DNA from: Dyadobacter sp. SG02
GTDB lineage: Bacteria > Bacteroidota > Bacteroidia > Cytophagales > Spirosomataceae
Assembly: GCF_900109045.1 (NCBI RefSeq)
Contig: NZ_FNYL01000006.1
Coordinates: 186,001-250,000 of the forward strand
Length of the DNA stretch: 64,000 nucleotides
Direction: 5' to 3'
Shown here: positions 1 through 8,379 of the stretch, piece by piece
Layout of the letters: each line of letters opens with the position of its first letter
How positions within the stretch are numbered: position 1 is the stretch's first letter
Position numbers and translations under genes: made by a program
The notes under the pieces: model-generated
The model's input: the letters and a program-made list of their open reading frames with translations, nothing else
Told to the model about the DNA's origin: nothing
The model's database searches: none

Positions 1-678
1 AGAGCACATCGCGAACAGGAAACCGCCGCCCGCACAGAATTCTTTAATGGCTTTGGCAACCGCCAGTTTCATTTTGGGCACTTTGGAAAAACCATATCGA
101 CTGGCAATGGCTTCCTGGGCTTTGATATCGGCCTCGCTCGTGCGACGCAGGTTTTTACCAAATTGGCCCGTAAAATCTTCATGGTGCAAATGCAGCCAGT
201 CGTATTTGGGAAGATCGCCGCGGAGAATTTCTTCATCATAAATCACTTCGAAAGGGATTTCGGCGTATTTCAGCACGAGCAATACCGCGTCGGTATTTTC
301 AAACTCGGCGGGGCTGATTTTAATGGGCGAATAAACCGCGATCTTCGCTGCTTTAAACAGTTTCACCACATCCATATTCACATTCGGACTGCTGATCTCG
401 CTCACGATCTGCGCACTTGCAGTCTCCGAAAGTACTTCATAGGAAACCGCCCTCAGTTTGCATTCATTTTCAATGGATTTGGAATACTGAACTTTAAAAC
501 TGCCCCCGCGGTAATTGAGCAGCCATTCCACTTCAATATCCCCTTTCAGCAGAATATATGCCAGACCATACGCCTTCAAATGGTTGGTCTGGGTATTGTC
601 CATCGGGATCAGGATCTGGTTTGCGAGGCAGATTTGCGACAGGAAAACCAACACGAGCGGTAGAATCTTTCTCAGCAT
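1..678 (-). CDS. Asparagine synthetase B-like protein, 3' part beyond window
   Basis: The reverse strand reads open from an ATG at 678 to the window edge (226 codons, no stop), so the C-terminus is missing. The product starts with a hydrophobic signal-like stretch (MLRKILPLVLVFLSQICLA) followed by LIPMDNTQTNHLKAYGLAY and later YDWLHLHHEDFTGQFG. These strings match a Bacteroidota family that databases label asparagine synthetase B, although the exported N-terminus makes a cytosolic amidotransferase role doubtful. I see no N-terminal Cys nucleophile of a class II glutamine amidotransferase. The name is by family recognition; the biochemical role is open. Confidence 0.72.
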   Translation of the reverse strand, partial: MLRKILPLVLVFLSQICLANQILIPMDNTQTNHLKAYGLAYILLKGDIEVEWLLNYRGGSFKVQYSKSIENECKLRAVSYEVLSETASAQIVSEISSPNVNMDVVKLFKAAKIAVYSPIKISPAEFENTDAVLLVLKYAEIPFEVIYDEEILRGDLPKYDWLHLHHEDFTGQFGKNLRRTSEADIKAQEAIASRYGFSKVPKMKLAVAKAIKEFCAGGGFLFAMCS

Positions 679-824
679 AGTAAGAAACGTTAGAAGTCCG
701 AAGCTGCATCGTCAGGGGAGGTGTATCAAATTTAACGAATAATCGAGATTTTAGGTAGCTGGTTCTGAGGTTTTTGTGGTGTCTCTGTCTATTTTTGGAA
801 AATACCTCTACTCACCACCTGCCC

Positions 825-1412
825 ATGACCGAAACACAAATCCTGAACTACGCGCTGAATCAGTTCGCGGGAATCGACGCCGATGCATTTGAACTGTCGG
901 CGCCCTACTGGCAACGAAAGACTTACAAAAAGGGGGAGTTTTATAATGAATACAAAAACGTCTGCAAATACCTTGGTTTTATCCTCGATGGCGTGTTCAG
1001 GACTTACTATATCGATGAAGAGTCGGCCGAGGAAAAGAATGTTTTTTTCTACTCCAAAAACCAGGTGGTGGTAGCGTATAAGAGTTTCGTGACCCAAACA
1101 CCGTGCAGCTATTACACCGAGTCGATGACGGAATCGACGATTTTGTACATTCATATCAACCACCTCACGGAATTATATGGGCGGTCACATCATTGGGAGC
1201 GGTTTGGGAGGCTGGTGGCGGAAACGGCATTTAACCTGGCGATGAACCGTGCCGAAGAATTCATGTTCCGTTCGCCCGAGCAGCGCTATCTCGAACTGAT
1301 CCAGAACCATCCCGATATTTTTAACAACGTCCCATTGTACCATATTGCCTCTTACCTGGGCATTCAGGCGCCTTCTCTCAGCCGTATCAGAAAAAGAATG
1401 GTGGGTAAATGA
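825..1412 (+). CDS. Crp/Fnr family transcriptional regulator
   Basis: A 195-residue protein beginning at MTETQILNYALNQF. An in-frame start 51 bases upstream exists, but the ATG at 825 gives the usual family length. Residues about 30-115 look like the cyclic-nucleotide-binding beta-roll (KKGEFYNEY, LGFILDGVFRTYY, VVVAYKSF), and the end carries a helix-turn-helix (LYHIASYLGIQAPSLSRIRK). The short wing-less C-terminus is typical of the small Crp-like regulators common in Bacteroidota. The alpha/beta hydrolase gene begins 102 bases downstream on the same strand and is a likely target, but no operator could be picked out. Confidence 0.85.
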   Translation: MTETQILNYALNQFAGIDADAFELSAPYWQRKTYKKGEFYNEYKNVCKYLGFILDGVFRTYYIDEESAEEKNVFFYSKNQVVVAYKSFVTQTPCSYYTESMTESTILYIHINHLTELYGRSHHWERFGRLVAETAFNLAMNRAEEFMFRSPEQRYLELIQNHPDIFNNVPLYHIASYLGIQAPSLSRIRKRMVGK

Positions 1413-1514
1413 CGATCTTAACTTGGGTTAAGAATATAGTCGGCTAACGTGCTGAATTTTGTCATGTCCAAAGCGGAACACTAAACAAAATTCAACTTTT
1501 AACCGATAGAAATC

Positions 1515-2300
1515 ATGAAAGCCAATAACACCAAAACCGTCGTATTTGTAACAGGTGCATTTGTAAGCCACAATGGCTGGGACCAATGGAGAACCTATTT
1601 TGAAAGCAAAGGTTACACTACCTACGCACCCGCCTGGCCGCACAAAGACGCGCCCGCAGCCGAGCTGAGAGACAGACAACCCAACGATACCGCGCTTGCC
1701 GGACTTACATTCAAAGAACTTGTTGACCACTACGCCAATTTTGTAAAATCTTTACCTGAAAAACCCATTATCATCGGCCACTCGCTGGGCGGATTGATCA
1801 CCCAGATTTTGATTAACCGCGACCTGGGCGTTGCCGGTGCCGCTATCCACCCCGTACCGCCACAAGGTGTGATTCCTTACGAATTCTCCTTTCTGAAAGC
1901 AGGTTACAAAGTATTCGGCTTATTCACTTCTCTGAAAAAAACTTACCTGATGTCGCTCGCCGACTGGCAATATGCATTTACCAACGGCATGACGCTGGAA
2001 GAACAAATGAAAACCTGGGAAGAAAATGTGATCCCCGAATCCAAAACCGTAGCCCGCGGCGGTATCACTTCCGCAGCCAGCGTGGATTTCAAAAAGGCGC
2101 ACGCCCCGTTGCTGATCACTTCCGGTGAGTTTGATAACATCATTCCGGCTTCGTTGAACCTCCGTAACTACAAAGCCTATAAACAAAATGGCTCCGTGCT
2201 GGATTACAAAGAGTTCCCTGGCCGTAACCACTTCGTTTTAGGTCAGCCTACCTGGAAAGAAGATGCCGATTACATCCTCGAATGGATCAGCAAACATTAA
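1515..2300 (+). CDS. Alpha/beta hydrolase
   Basis: A 261-residue alpha/beta-hydrolase fold protein. The nucleophile elbow is IIGHSLGG (residues about 88-95, Ser in GHSLG), the acid lies near SGEFDNIIP and the catalytic His in FPGRNHFVLGQ close to the C-terminus, so the triad looks complete. There is no signal peptide, suggesting a cytosolic esterase or lipase-like enzyme; the substrate cannot be told from sequence. It follows the Crp/Fnr gene on the same strand. Confidence 0.85.
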   Translation: MKANNTKTVVFVTGAFVSHNGWDQWRTYFESKGYTTYAPAWPHKDAPAAELRDRQPNDTALAGLTFKELVDHYANFVKSLPEKPIIIGHSLGGLITQILINRDLGVAGAAIHPVPPQGVIPYEFSFLKAGYKVFGLFTSLKKTYLMSLADWQYAFTNGMTLEEQMKTWEENVIPESKTVARGGITSAASVDFKKAHAPLLITSGEFDNIIPASLNLRNYKAYKQNGSVLDYKEFPGRNHFVLGQPTWKEDADYILEWISKH

Positions 2301-2365
2301 AAACCGCTTCCGGACCAAAGCGCAGCGGCCGCCGCGGAGGTTGGGAAACCGTTTTAAAATGTACG

Positions 2366-4081
2366 TCACGAAAAGCGGATCACGTGCTTGAAAGGCGTAA
2401 ATCCGGTGAGATAAACAGTAGGAGCTTCCATCGCCGGCAAGGCACCCCGTAATGCAATGTTCTTGTGCAATGCCAATCCCGGACCGAAGCTGATGGTATC
2501 TCCCCCCAATTCGTAAGAGCCGGTTGCCTCTTTCAGTAACCACGAATCTTTGGTGTTTTCAATTTTGGAAACACCTTTGAGCGTTCCGCCCGGTCTGAAA
2601 ATCAGTTCCAATGCAGCCGGTACGCGCTCGGTACCATTCGTCACCACTTCGATTTCCATCCCGCCGGAGGTCTCCCGGATGATCACTTTCGTTTCCAGGA
2701 TCTGTACCTCACTCTGCGGCCTGAAATTCCGCGGCATTTTCTCCCAATCGCCGTCCGGTGCAATGGATTCTTTCGGGTAAGGTTGGAAATAGGGCCCGTC
2801 GAGTTTCTGCGTAAGCACCCATTCTTTTCCGTTTTCATGAACCTTCTCGGACTGAAACTGGCCTTTCCCAAAAAATGAAGAAGCAAATCGCACGCCTTGC
2901 AACACGGCATTTCCTTTCATAAATGTAAACCACACCGGATTATTGGCGATCAGCGTGCTATCCCACCGGTCCCTGCGGATGCGCACGAGGCCGGAATTCG
3001 GGAACGTTTTGACATAGTTGACCGGTACGGGTTTCTCGGCAGGGAGCTCAGTCCAAAGTGAAGGATCGGTCAGGAAATAGTCTGCAAATCCGGTGGTTTT
3101 GAGGCCTGCGGTCTTTTCGATTAACCGGCACATCGCCGCATATTGCCCGTTCCCGTCCTTGATGGCGAAGTAGCGGTAAGGATAGTAGTAATTTTCCAGC
3201 GTTCCCACGACGGCCTTGTCCTGCCTCCCGGAAGCGTCGGTCACGATCTCGCCATTGGGATGCACGTAATACATCGTCATGTCGAGGTTTTTGCGGACGG
3301 CGTCGAAGAGTTCCGGTTTTTGGAGCCCTTTGCCAATGGTAATGAGCAGGCGGTCGGTGAGGGAAGAATAAATGAAGGTACTTTTCTCGTTGTACTGCCC
3401 GTCGCGGTCGATGTCGATGTGCTCGGCCAGCCATTGTTCGGCCCTCGCCACATATTTGGGGTTGGGCCAGAGCTCGTTCAGTTTGGTCAATGCGGCCGAT
3501 ACTACCCAACGGTGGTTGGGCGTGTGAATGCCGCCCACGCTCAGCGCGTCGCCCCCGCGTATGAGGAAGGTTTTCAGGTTCGAGAGCATTTTATCGGCTC
3601 CTTCGGTTCCCGATTGTTCAATGAGTTTATAAGCCATTGTGAGCCGTTTTACAAGGAAACCTGTATCGGGCGTCGAATGGAAATTGGTCGAAAGCAGGTC
3701 GATGGTACCGTCGCTATGCTGCGTTTTCACCAGGTACAATGCAGCCAGGTCCATATCGGCGAGCAAGTCTTTGGATCGGTAGTATTTTGACGACGGAGAG
3801 AACAAGCCGCTCGCGCCGTATTGGATCAATGCGGAGGTACTATGCGGGTTGAGCAGGTCGAAACCATCGCGTAAGCCGCCGAGGTCCGGGCTTTTGGAAT
3901 CTTTTTCCTGGTAAGTCAGCAGGGATTCGATGCTCTTGTCGGCCTGCTTCACGAGCGTTTGCAGCCATTCGGGCATGGTGTCCGCTTTTACGCGGCGGGG
4001 TACAATCCCGCCGATTGCAGGAATAGCAGGTAAAGCGCAGAATGCCAATGCACTATTTCTCACAAATTCTCTTCTGTCCAT
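2366..4081 (-). CDS. Exported (alpha/alpha)-toroid protein, polysaccharide-lyase-like
   Basis: A 571-residue protein with a twin-arginine-like leader (MDRREFVRNSALAFCALPAIP), so probably exported. The middle is helical and carries NHRWVVSAALTKL, YNEKSTFIYSSLTDRLL and LENYYYPYRYFA, which recall (alpha/alpha)6 toroid lyases and hydrolases; the last 180 residues look beta-rich (EIEVVTNGTERVPAALELIF), as in heparinase II/III-type enzymes. I do not recognise a specific polysaccharide lyase family. The gene stands alone, convergent with the hydrolase and divergent from the membrane protein at 4355. Confidence 0.6.
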   Translation of the reverse strand: MDRREFVRNSALAFCALPAIPAIGGIVPRRVKADTMPEWLQTLVKQADKSIESLLTYQEKDSKSPDLGGLRDGFDLLNPHSTSALIQYGASGLFSPSSKYYRSKDLLADMDLAALYLVKTQHSDGTIDLLSTNFHSTPDTGFLVKRLTMAYKLIEQSGTEGADKMLSNLKTFLIRGGDALSVGGIHTPNHRWVVSAALTKLNELWPNPKYVARAEQWLAEHIDIDRDGQYNEKSTFIYSSLTDRLLITIGKGLQKPELFDAVRKNLDMTMYYVHPNGEIVTDASGRQDKAVVGTLENYYYPYRYFAIKDGNGQYAAMCRLIEKTAGLKTTGFADYFLTDPSLWTELPAEKPVPVNYVKTFPNSGLVRIRRDRWDSTLIANNPVWFTFMKGNAVLQGVRFASSFFGKGQFQSEKVHENGKEWVLTQKLDGPYFQPYPKESIAPDGDWEKMPRNFRPQSEVQILETKVIIRETSGGMEIEVVTNGTERVPAALELIFRPGGTLKGVSKIENTKDSWLLKEATGSYELGGDTISFGPGLALHKNIALRGALPAMEAPTVYLTGFTPFKHVIRFS

Positions 4082-4261
4082 GAAGGTCGGGTTAGGTATT
4101 TCCGCAGAAAAGAACCAAAACGCCGTCGGTTACTTGCGATTTCGGGCAATGTCGCAGGATAAATGCTGCTCCGGTTGCGAAATGGATTGCACAACGGCGT
4201 TCTATTTTTGGTATATTTATATTAAAATGAAATTAACGTTGCAACGGTTACATAGAGGCTG

Positions 4262-4281
4262 TTGTCACTATTTAATGACAA
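4262..4281. promoter_or_regulatory. Inverted repeat TTGTCA-N8-TGACAA
   Basis: Perfect 6-bp inverted repeat in the divergent spacer between the lyase-like gene and the membrane protein gene. It lies about 12 bases before a TATTTTTG box (4293-4300) that fits the Bacteroidota -7 consensus. It could be an operator or simply a small hairpin. Confidence 0.3.
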
Positions 4282-4292
4282 GATATTTCTAT

Positions 4293-4300
4293 TATTTTTG
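4293..4300 (+). promoter_or_regulatory. -7 promoter box TATTTTTG
   Basis: Matches the Bacteroidota TAnnTTTG element 54 bases before the ATG at 4355. No TTG at the ideal -33 distance is seen, so this is a partial promoter match only. Confidence 0.35.
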
Positions 4301-4354
4301 TCGGATTTTTTTGAGAAACACATAGAGACTAACCAATTGAATGCCGGTTACTGA

Positions 4355-5812
4355 ATGAAAACAACTGTACTTCGCAATTTGAGTCTGGGTTACCTGCTGC
4401 TGCCAAACCTGATTTTCTCCATCAGCTGGTTCAGGATGCCCATTTCGGTGTGTCTGGTCGTGGGGCTTGCGTTTATGTACGGCATCAGCTATCAGCGTGA
4501 GAAGACGCTAAAAACCGACCTCGCCACCCGCCACATGGTCGAGATCGCATTCATTTCGCTCGCGATCATCGCTTTTTCGGGAATAGGAGGTTTTTGTTTC
4601 CAGGCGTTCGACTTCTGGGCACATAATTCTAAATACTATACACTCTACAACCAGTCGTGGCCCGTCACTTTCAAGGAGAATGGCCGTTATGCCTGCCATT
4701 ATTTCGGCTTCTTTCTGGTTCCCGCGCTGATTTCGAAAGGGTTAGGGGAGCTTTCAGGCATTGCATTGTACGTGTGGGCGTCGCTGGGGCTTTTTATTGG
4801 CATTTGCTGGATCTTTATTTTTACCCGGAAGAGCTATCTGGCACTGGTATTTTTCCTTTCGCTGGGCGGGGTCGGCCACGTTACCAAAGTACTTTTCCTG
4901 CATGCGATCGGGCTCAATTACCATGTGCCGCCGTTTTTTACGGAGATATGGCCGGTACTGTACCAAACGCAATGGGCGCCTAACCAGCTCATTCCGATCA
5001 TCATCGTATCGTGCATTCTCTTCCATGACTACGTGTATATCAAAAAGCCGGAAAAGAGCTTTCTGGCCGTCATTTCTATATTCATCTGGGGTATATTCCC
5101 GTCGATCGTCTTCGTGATCATCTTCGGAATGCTGATCATCCTGCGCTACTGCAAAGAGCCGCGGTATTTTCTCAAACCCGGGCCAATGCTTGATCTCTTT
5201 GTGCCCGGACTGCTTTTTTTACCCACATTCTTTTACTTTTTGCAGGGAAAAAACTCGGTTATATCCGGCTTCATCTGGCAGTTCAACCCGTTGAACGAGA
5301 TCGCATTCCACTATTTCTTCGGCGTCGTGATCGACCTCGCGGTGCTGTACGGAATTGTGTTGATATTGAAACTCCATAAAAGCCAGTATGCCGGCGTCAT
5401 CCATGGCCTGTTTCTGCTCCTGATCGCCATTTCGCTCTTCCGGATGGGTAAATGGAATGACTGGTTCCTGCGTGGAAGCACGCCTGTACTCACGCTCCTG
5501 TCGCTTTTCATCCTGCACCGCTTTGCCGAATGGGCCAAAGAACACCCCGGCTGGTACAAGATGCGCATGGCATACCCGATCATCATTTTTCTCGTACTCG
5601 GCTTGGTGGTACCCATTTCGCACATCAAGCGCGCATTGACGGAAAATGTGGTCACCCAATCACTCTTCCCCGAAAAAGTAAAATTCACGCCCTATCCTTA
5701 TAATCAGTACGAGGATTTCTACCAAACGGGAAAGGCTATCTACTCGCAGCAGGAAGCAAACCAGTTCCTGGGACAGAAGGGATCGTTCTACGAAATGTAC
5801 TTGGCGCGGTGA
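4355..5812 (+). CDS. Polytopic inner-membrane protein of unknown function
   Basis: A 485-residue protein with roughly ten or more hydrophobic spans along its length (for example LIFSISWFRMPISVCLVVGL, VFFLSLGGVGHVTKVLFLHA, AYPIIIFLVLGLVV). The architecture resembles the membrane part of oligosaccharyl/mannosyl-transferase-like (GT-C) proteins, but I find no reliable GT-C acidic loop motif. The gene ends directly before a 10-bp periodic repeat tract and is convergent with the amidase gene. Function is not assigned. Confidence 0.65.
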   Translation: MKTTVLRNLSLGYLLLPNLIFSISWFRMPISVCLVVGLAFMYGISYQREKTLKTDLATRHMVEIAFISLAIIAFSGIGGFCFQAFDFWAHNSKYYTLYNQSWPVTFKENGRYACHYFGFFLVPALISKGLGELSGIALYVWASLGLFIGICWIFIFTRKSYLALVFFLSLGGVGHVTKVLFLHAIGLNYHVPPFFTEIWPVLYQTQWAPNQLIPIIIVSCILFHDYVYIKKPEKSFLAVISIFIWGIFPSIVFVIIFGMLIILRYCKEPRYFLKPGPMLDLFVPGLLFLPTFFYFLQGKNSVISGFIWQFNPLNEIAFHYFFGVVIDLAVLYGIVLILKLHKSQYAGVIHGLFLLLIAISLFRMGKWNDWFLRGSTPVLTLLSLFILHRFAEWAKEHPGWYKMRMAYPIIIFLVLGLVVPISHIKRALTENVVTQSLFPEKVKFTPYPYNQYEDFYQTGKAIYSQQEANQFLGQKGSFYEMYLAR

Positions 5813-5821
5813 GGCCTGGCG

Positions 5822-5992
5822 TGTCAGGAATGGTCATGTTTGGTCAGGAATGGTCATGTTGGTCAGGAATTGTCAGGGGTGGTCATGTTTGGTAAGGAAT
5901 GGTCATGTTGGTCAGGAATGGTCAGGGATGGTCAGGGATGGTCAGGGATGGTCAGGGATGGTCATGTTGGTCAGGGATGGTCAGGAAAGGCC
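5822..5992. repeat. Imperfect tandem repeat, period about 10 bp (GGTCAGGGAT type)
   Basis: About 17 units alternating between GGTCAGGAAT, GGTCATGTTT and GGTCAGGGAT fill the space between the convergent membrane protein and amidase genes. The units are 10-11 bases, close to one helical turn. No spacers are present, so this is not a CRISPR array. Confidence 0.85.
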
Positions 5993-6031
5993 ATGACTAC
6001 ACCTGACCACGCATGACAACAAATTCCCCCG

Positions 6032-7615
6032 TCAGCCATTCCCGACGCTCCGCATATACCCTGGTGCCACGCGGTTGTGCGATGCCTGCTCGTATGCGTA
6101 CGCGATGCGGATTAGTTCCGGTTCCTGGTAGGCTTTTGCGAGAAATGAAATGCCGACGGGCAAGCCGCTAAGCATGCCCATCGGCAAGGTAATGGATGGG
6201 AAGCCCGACAATGCGGCCGGTCCGTAGGAGCCGTAACCGGTCCAGAAATCACCGTTGACGAGGTCGGTGCACCAGGCGGTGCCGGTGGACGGACCGCATA
6301 ATGCGTCCAGTTTGTGCTTGTCGAGCAGGTCGGTCAGTGTGTTGGCCACACCGTTGATTTTTTCCAGCGCATCTTTATATTCTTTGGAGTCCAAATCCCC
6401 TTTCGCCTGCGACTGCGTGAAGAGTTCCTGCCCGAAATAGGGCATTACCTTCGCTTTGTTGGCATTGTTGAATGCGATTAGCCCTTCAAGCGACTTGATT
6501 TTCGCATTCGATGTGGACAGGTAGCGGTTGATACCGTCTTTAAATTCATATTGCAACACCAGCGATTCTGCGCCGGGGAGCCTCTGCAACTTCATATATT
6601 CCACCTCCACGATTTCGGCGCCCGCCGCTTTGAGCTGTTCCATTGCCTTGCCGAGCAGCGGATCGATCCCCTCGTGTACTTTCATCAGCGATTTTTCGAT
6701 GCCGATGCGTTTTCCTTTCAGTCCGTTCGGGTCGAGAAATGCGGTATAATCAGTTGGGAGGGATTGCGGGACTTTATGCTGAGTAATATCGGTGGGGTCC
6801 TGGCCTGCCATGGCGCCGAGTAATGCCGCCGCGTCGGCGACGGTCCGCCCAAACGGGCCGGCGGTGTCCTGCGTTTTCGAAATAGGGATCACGCCGCTCC
6901 GGCTCACTAGTCCGACCGTCGGTTTAATGCCAACAACGCCATTCATGGATGCAGGGCATGCGATGGAACCGTTCGTTTCGGTGCCCACGGCCACGGCGCA
7001 AAGGTTGGCCGCGACCGCCACAGCCGAGCCGGAGCTCGATCCGCAAGGGGAACGGTCGAGTACATACGGGTTCCGTGTTTGTCCGCCGCGGCTGCTCCAT
7101 CCGCTCGACGATCGCGTGGACCGGAAGTTGGCCCATTCGCTGAGATTGGTTTTCCCCAGGATCACCGCCCCGGCATCCCGCAGGCGCCCCACAAGGAAAG
7201 CGTCTTTCGAAGCCACATTGTCGATCAATGCCAGCGAGCCGGCGGTGGTTTTCATCTGATCGGCGGTGTCGATATTGTCTTTGAGGAGCACAGGGATACC
7301 GTGGAACGGCCCGCGGATTTTGCCCGATTTGCGTTCCTTGTCCATTGCTGTTGCAATGCGGAGCGCCTCAGGATTTATTTCAATTACGGATCGGAGCTGC
7401 GGGCCGGTTTTGTCTATCCGGGCGATTTCATCGAGGTAATGCCGGGTTAATGCCAAAGAAGTCAGCCTGCCGGCCTTCATGCGTTTTTGCATTTCGGCGA
7501 CGGTCATTTCTGCATACTCGCCGGGAGCCGCAGCACCGGCCGGGCGGGCGAATGCGGGCATAATCGTCAATAATCCTGCTGCCGAGCCAAGCCGGATGAA
7601 GCTTCTTCTTTTCAT
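6032..7615 (-). CDS. Exported amidase (amidase signature family)
   Basis: Amidase signature enzyme of 527 residues, hydrolysing a C-N amide bond. The Ser-cisSer-Lys triad parts are visible: Lys in GIPVLLKDNID and the Gly/Ser-rich block CGSSSGSAVAVAANL, followed by GTETNGSIACPAS. The start was placed at MKRRSFIRLGSAAGLL, which gives a twin-arginine leader; the longer frame (7648) would hide this signal. Export separates it from GatA, the tRNA amidotransferase subunit. Periplasmic location is inference from the leader. A 48-residue membrane ORF lies 48 bases upstream on the same strand. Confidence 0.88.
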   Translation of the reverse strand: MKRRSFIRLGSAAGLLTIMPAFARPAGAAAPGEYAEMTVAEMQKRMKAGRLTSLALTRHYLDEIARIDKTGPQLRSVIEINPEALRIATAMDKERKSGKIRGPFHGIPVLLKDNIDTADQMKTTAGSLALIDNVASKDAFLVGRLRDAGAVILGKTNLSEWANFRSTRSSSGWSSRGGQTRNPYVLDRSPCGSSSGSAVAVAANLCAVAVGTETNGSIACPASMNGVVGIKPTVGLVSRSGVIPISKTQDTAGPFGRTVADAAALLGAMAGQDPTDITQHKVPQSLPTDYTAFLDPNGLKGKRIGIEKSLMKVHEGIDPLLGKAMEQLKAAGAEIVEVEYMKLQRLPGAESLVLQYEFKDGINRYLSTSNAKIKSLEGLIAFNNANKAKVMPYFGQELFTQSQAKGDLDSKEYKDALEKINGVANTLTDLLDKHKLDALCGPSTGTAWCTDLVNGDFWTGYGSYGPAALSGFPSITLPMGMLSGLPVGISFLAKAYQEPELIRIAYAYEQASHNRVAPGYMRSVGNG

Positions 7616-7663
7616 GGGAGTGAATAGCCGGGTTATGTTCATCCGCAATATAGAAACTTCTTT

Positions 7664-7810
7664 TTATTTGGGCGGCGGGGGGCCTGTGAGCTGCTTCCAG
7701 ATCCACATGATCAGGAGCAAAGGAGACAGGATAATGGTCGTCAGCACGGTGGCTGCGCCAAGGATTCCGGCAAAAAGAATTCTCAAAAAAGCAGCAAAAA
7801 AATTATTCAT
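7664..7810 (-). CDS. Small membrane protein, 48 residues
   Basis: A short reverse-strand ORF (MNNFFAAFLRILFAGILGAA at its start) with two closely spaced hydrophobic segments and a basic, proline-rich tail (WKQLTGPPPPK). It is too short for most gene finders. It sits 48 bases upstream of the amidase, same strand, and may be cotranscribed. The coherent membrane profile supports it; there is no ribosome-binding site, which is normal in this phylum. It could still be chance. Confidence 0.45.
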   Translation of the reverse strand: MNNFFAAFLRILFAGILGAATVLTTIILSPLLLIMWIWKQLTGPPPPK

Positions 7811-7972
7811 GAAATCGGAGGAGGTCTGTTGATGTAAAATAAGTTTTATAACTGGTTACAAACAGTGGAAAATGTTTCTATCTATTGTAGAATCGATGCT
7901 ACTAACTAGTTTCTTGCTTGTCGTTAAATGTCTATAAATCATTAAATTAGATCCTAAAATAAATATATTTTA

Positions 7973-8004
7973 TTGGACTGGCATGGTTATTTTTTGTAAC
8001 TTTA
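7973..8004 (+). promoter_or_regulatory. Candidate promoter TTG-N21-TAACTTTA
   Basis: TTG at 7973-7975 and TAACTTTA at 7997-8004 nearly fit the Bacteroidota -33/-7 pattern (last base A instead of G). It would start transcription about 25-30 bases before the ATG at 8039. Confidence 0.4.
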
Positions 8005-8038
8005 TTAATGAAAATTATAGTTAAATAATTGCAATAGC

Positions 8039-8230
8039 ATGAACTTCTTATCGAACGTGGTTGGGTATTCCGGGAAGTTATTTTTTGCAACTATTATGTT
8101 TTTCGCAATGATTATTTCGACTGTTATTTCCCTGCCGTTCATAGGCGCAGGAATGATTAAAGATGCGATTAATGCACATCATCATCACGCTGAGGAAAGC
8201 AATCTGATAGACGAGTATAGCGATTACTAG
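8039..8230 (+). CDS. Small membrane protein, 63 residues
   Basis: One strong hydrophobic region (LFFATIMFFAMIISTVISLPF) precedes an amphipathic stretch and a His cluster (NAHHHHAEESN) with an acidic end. The ORF has its own candidate promoter and is followed 18 bases later by a near-perfect intrinsic terminator, so it looks like a genuine monocistronic gene. No family recognised; the His run suggests metal binding only as speculation. Confidence 0.65.
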   Translation: MNFLSNVVGYSGKLFFATIMFFAMIISTVISLPFIGAGMIKDAINAHHHHAEESNLIDEYSDY

Positions 8231-8248
8231 TATATACTTACCGGAAGC

Positions 8249-8283
8249 AAAAGGGGTACGGACGGGAGGTCCGTACCCCTTTT
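8249..8283 (+). terminator. Intrinsic terminator after the 63-residue membrane protein
   Basis: Perfect 15-bp stem (8249-8263 pairing with 8269-8283) with a 5-base loop. The stem ends in AAAA/TTTT, so the U-run is part of the stem and it can work in both directions. Confidence 0.85.
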
Positions 8284-8379
8284 GTCGTTATAGGGCCCAT
8301 TACACATTATGCTCCGGCGGCTGCCTGCGAATTGCCCGAAATGAAGTAATTTGCCGCTCTATTACCTGCATTTACTTCA

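Noticed and set aside
163..663. 166-codon forward ORF near the left edge
   Set aside because: Shadow of the reverse-strand asparagine synthetase B-like gene, which has a signal peptide and family strings.
5822..5992. CRISPR array
   Set aside because: Units are directly joined without unique spacers and are too short; no cas genes. The same holds for 12101-12300 and 54125-54354.
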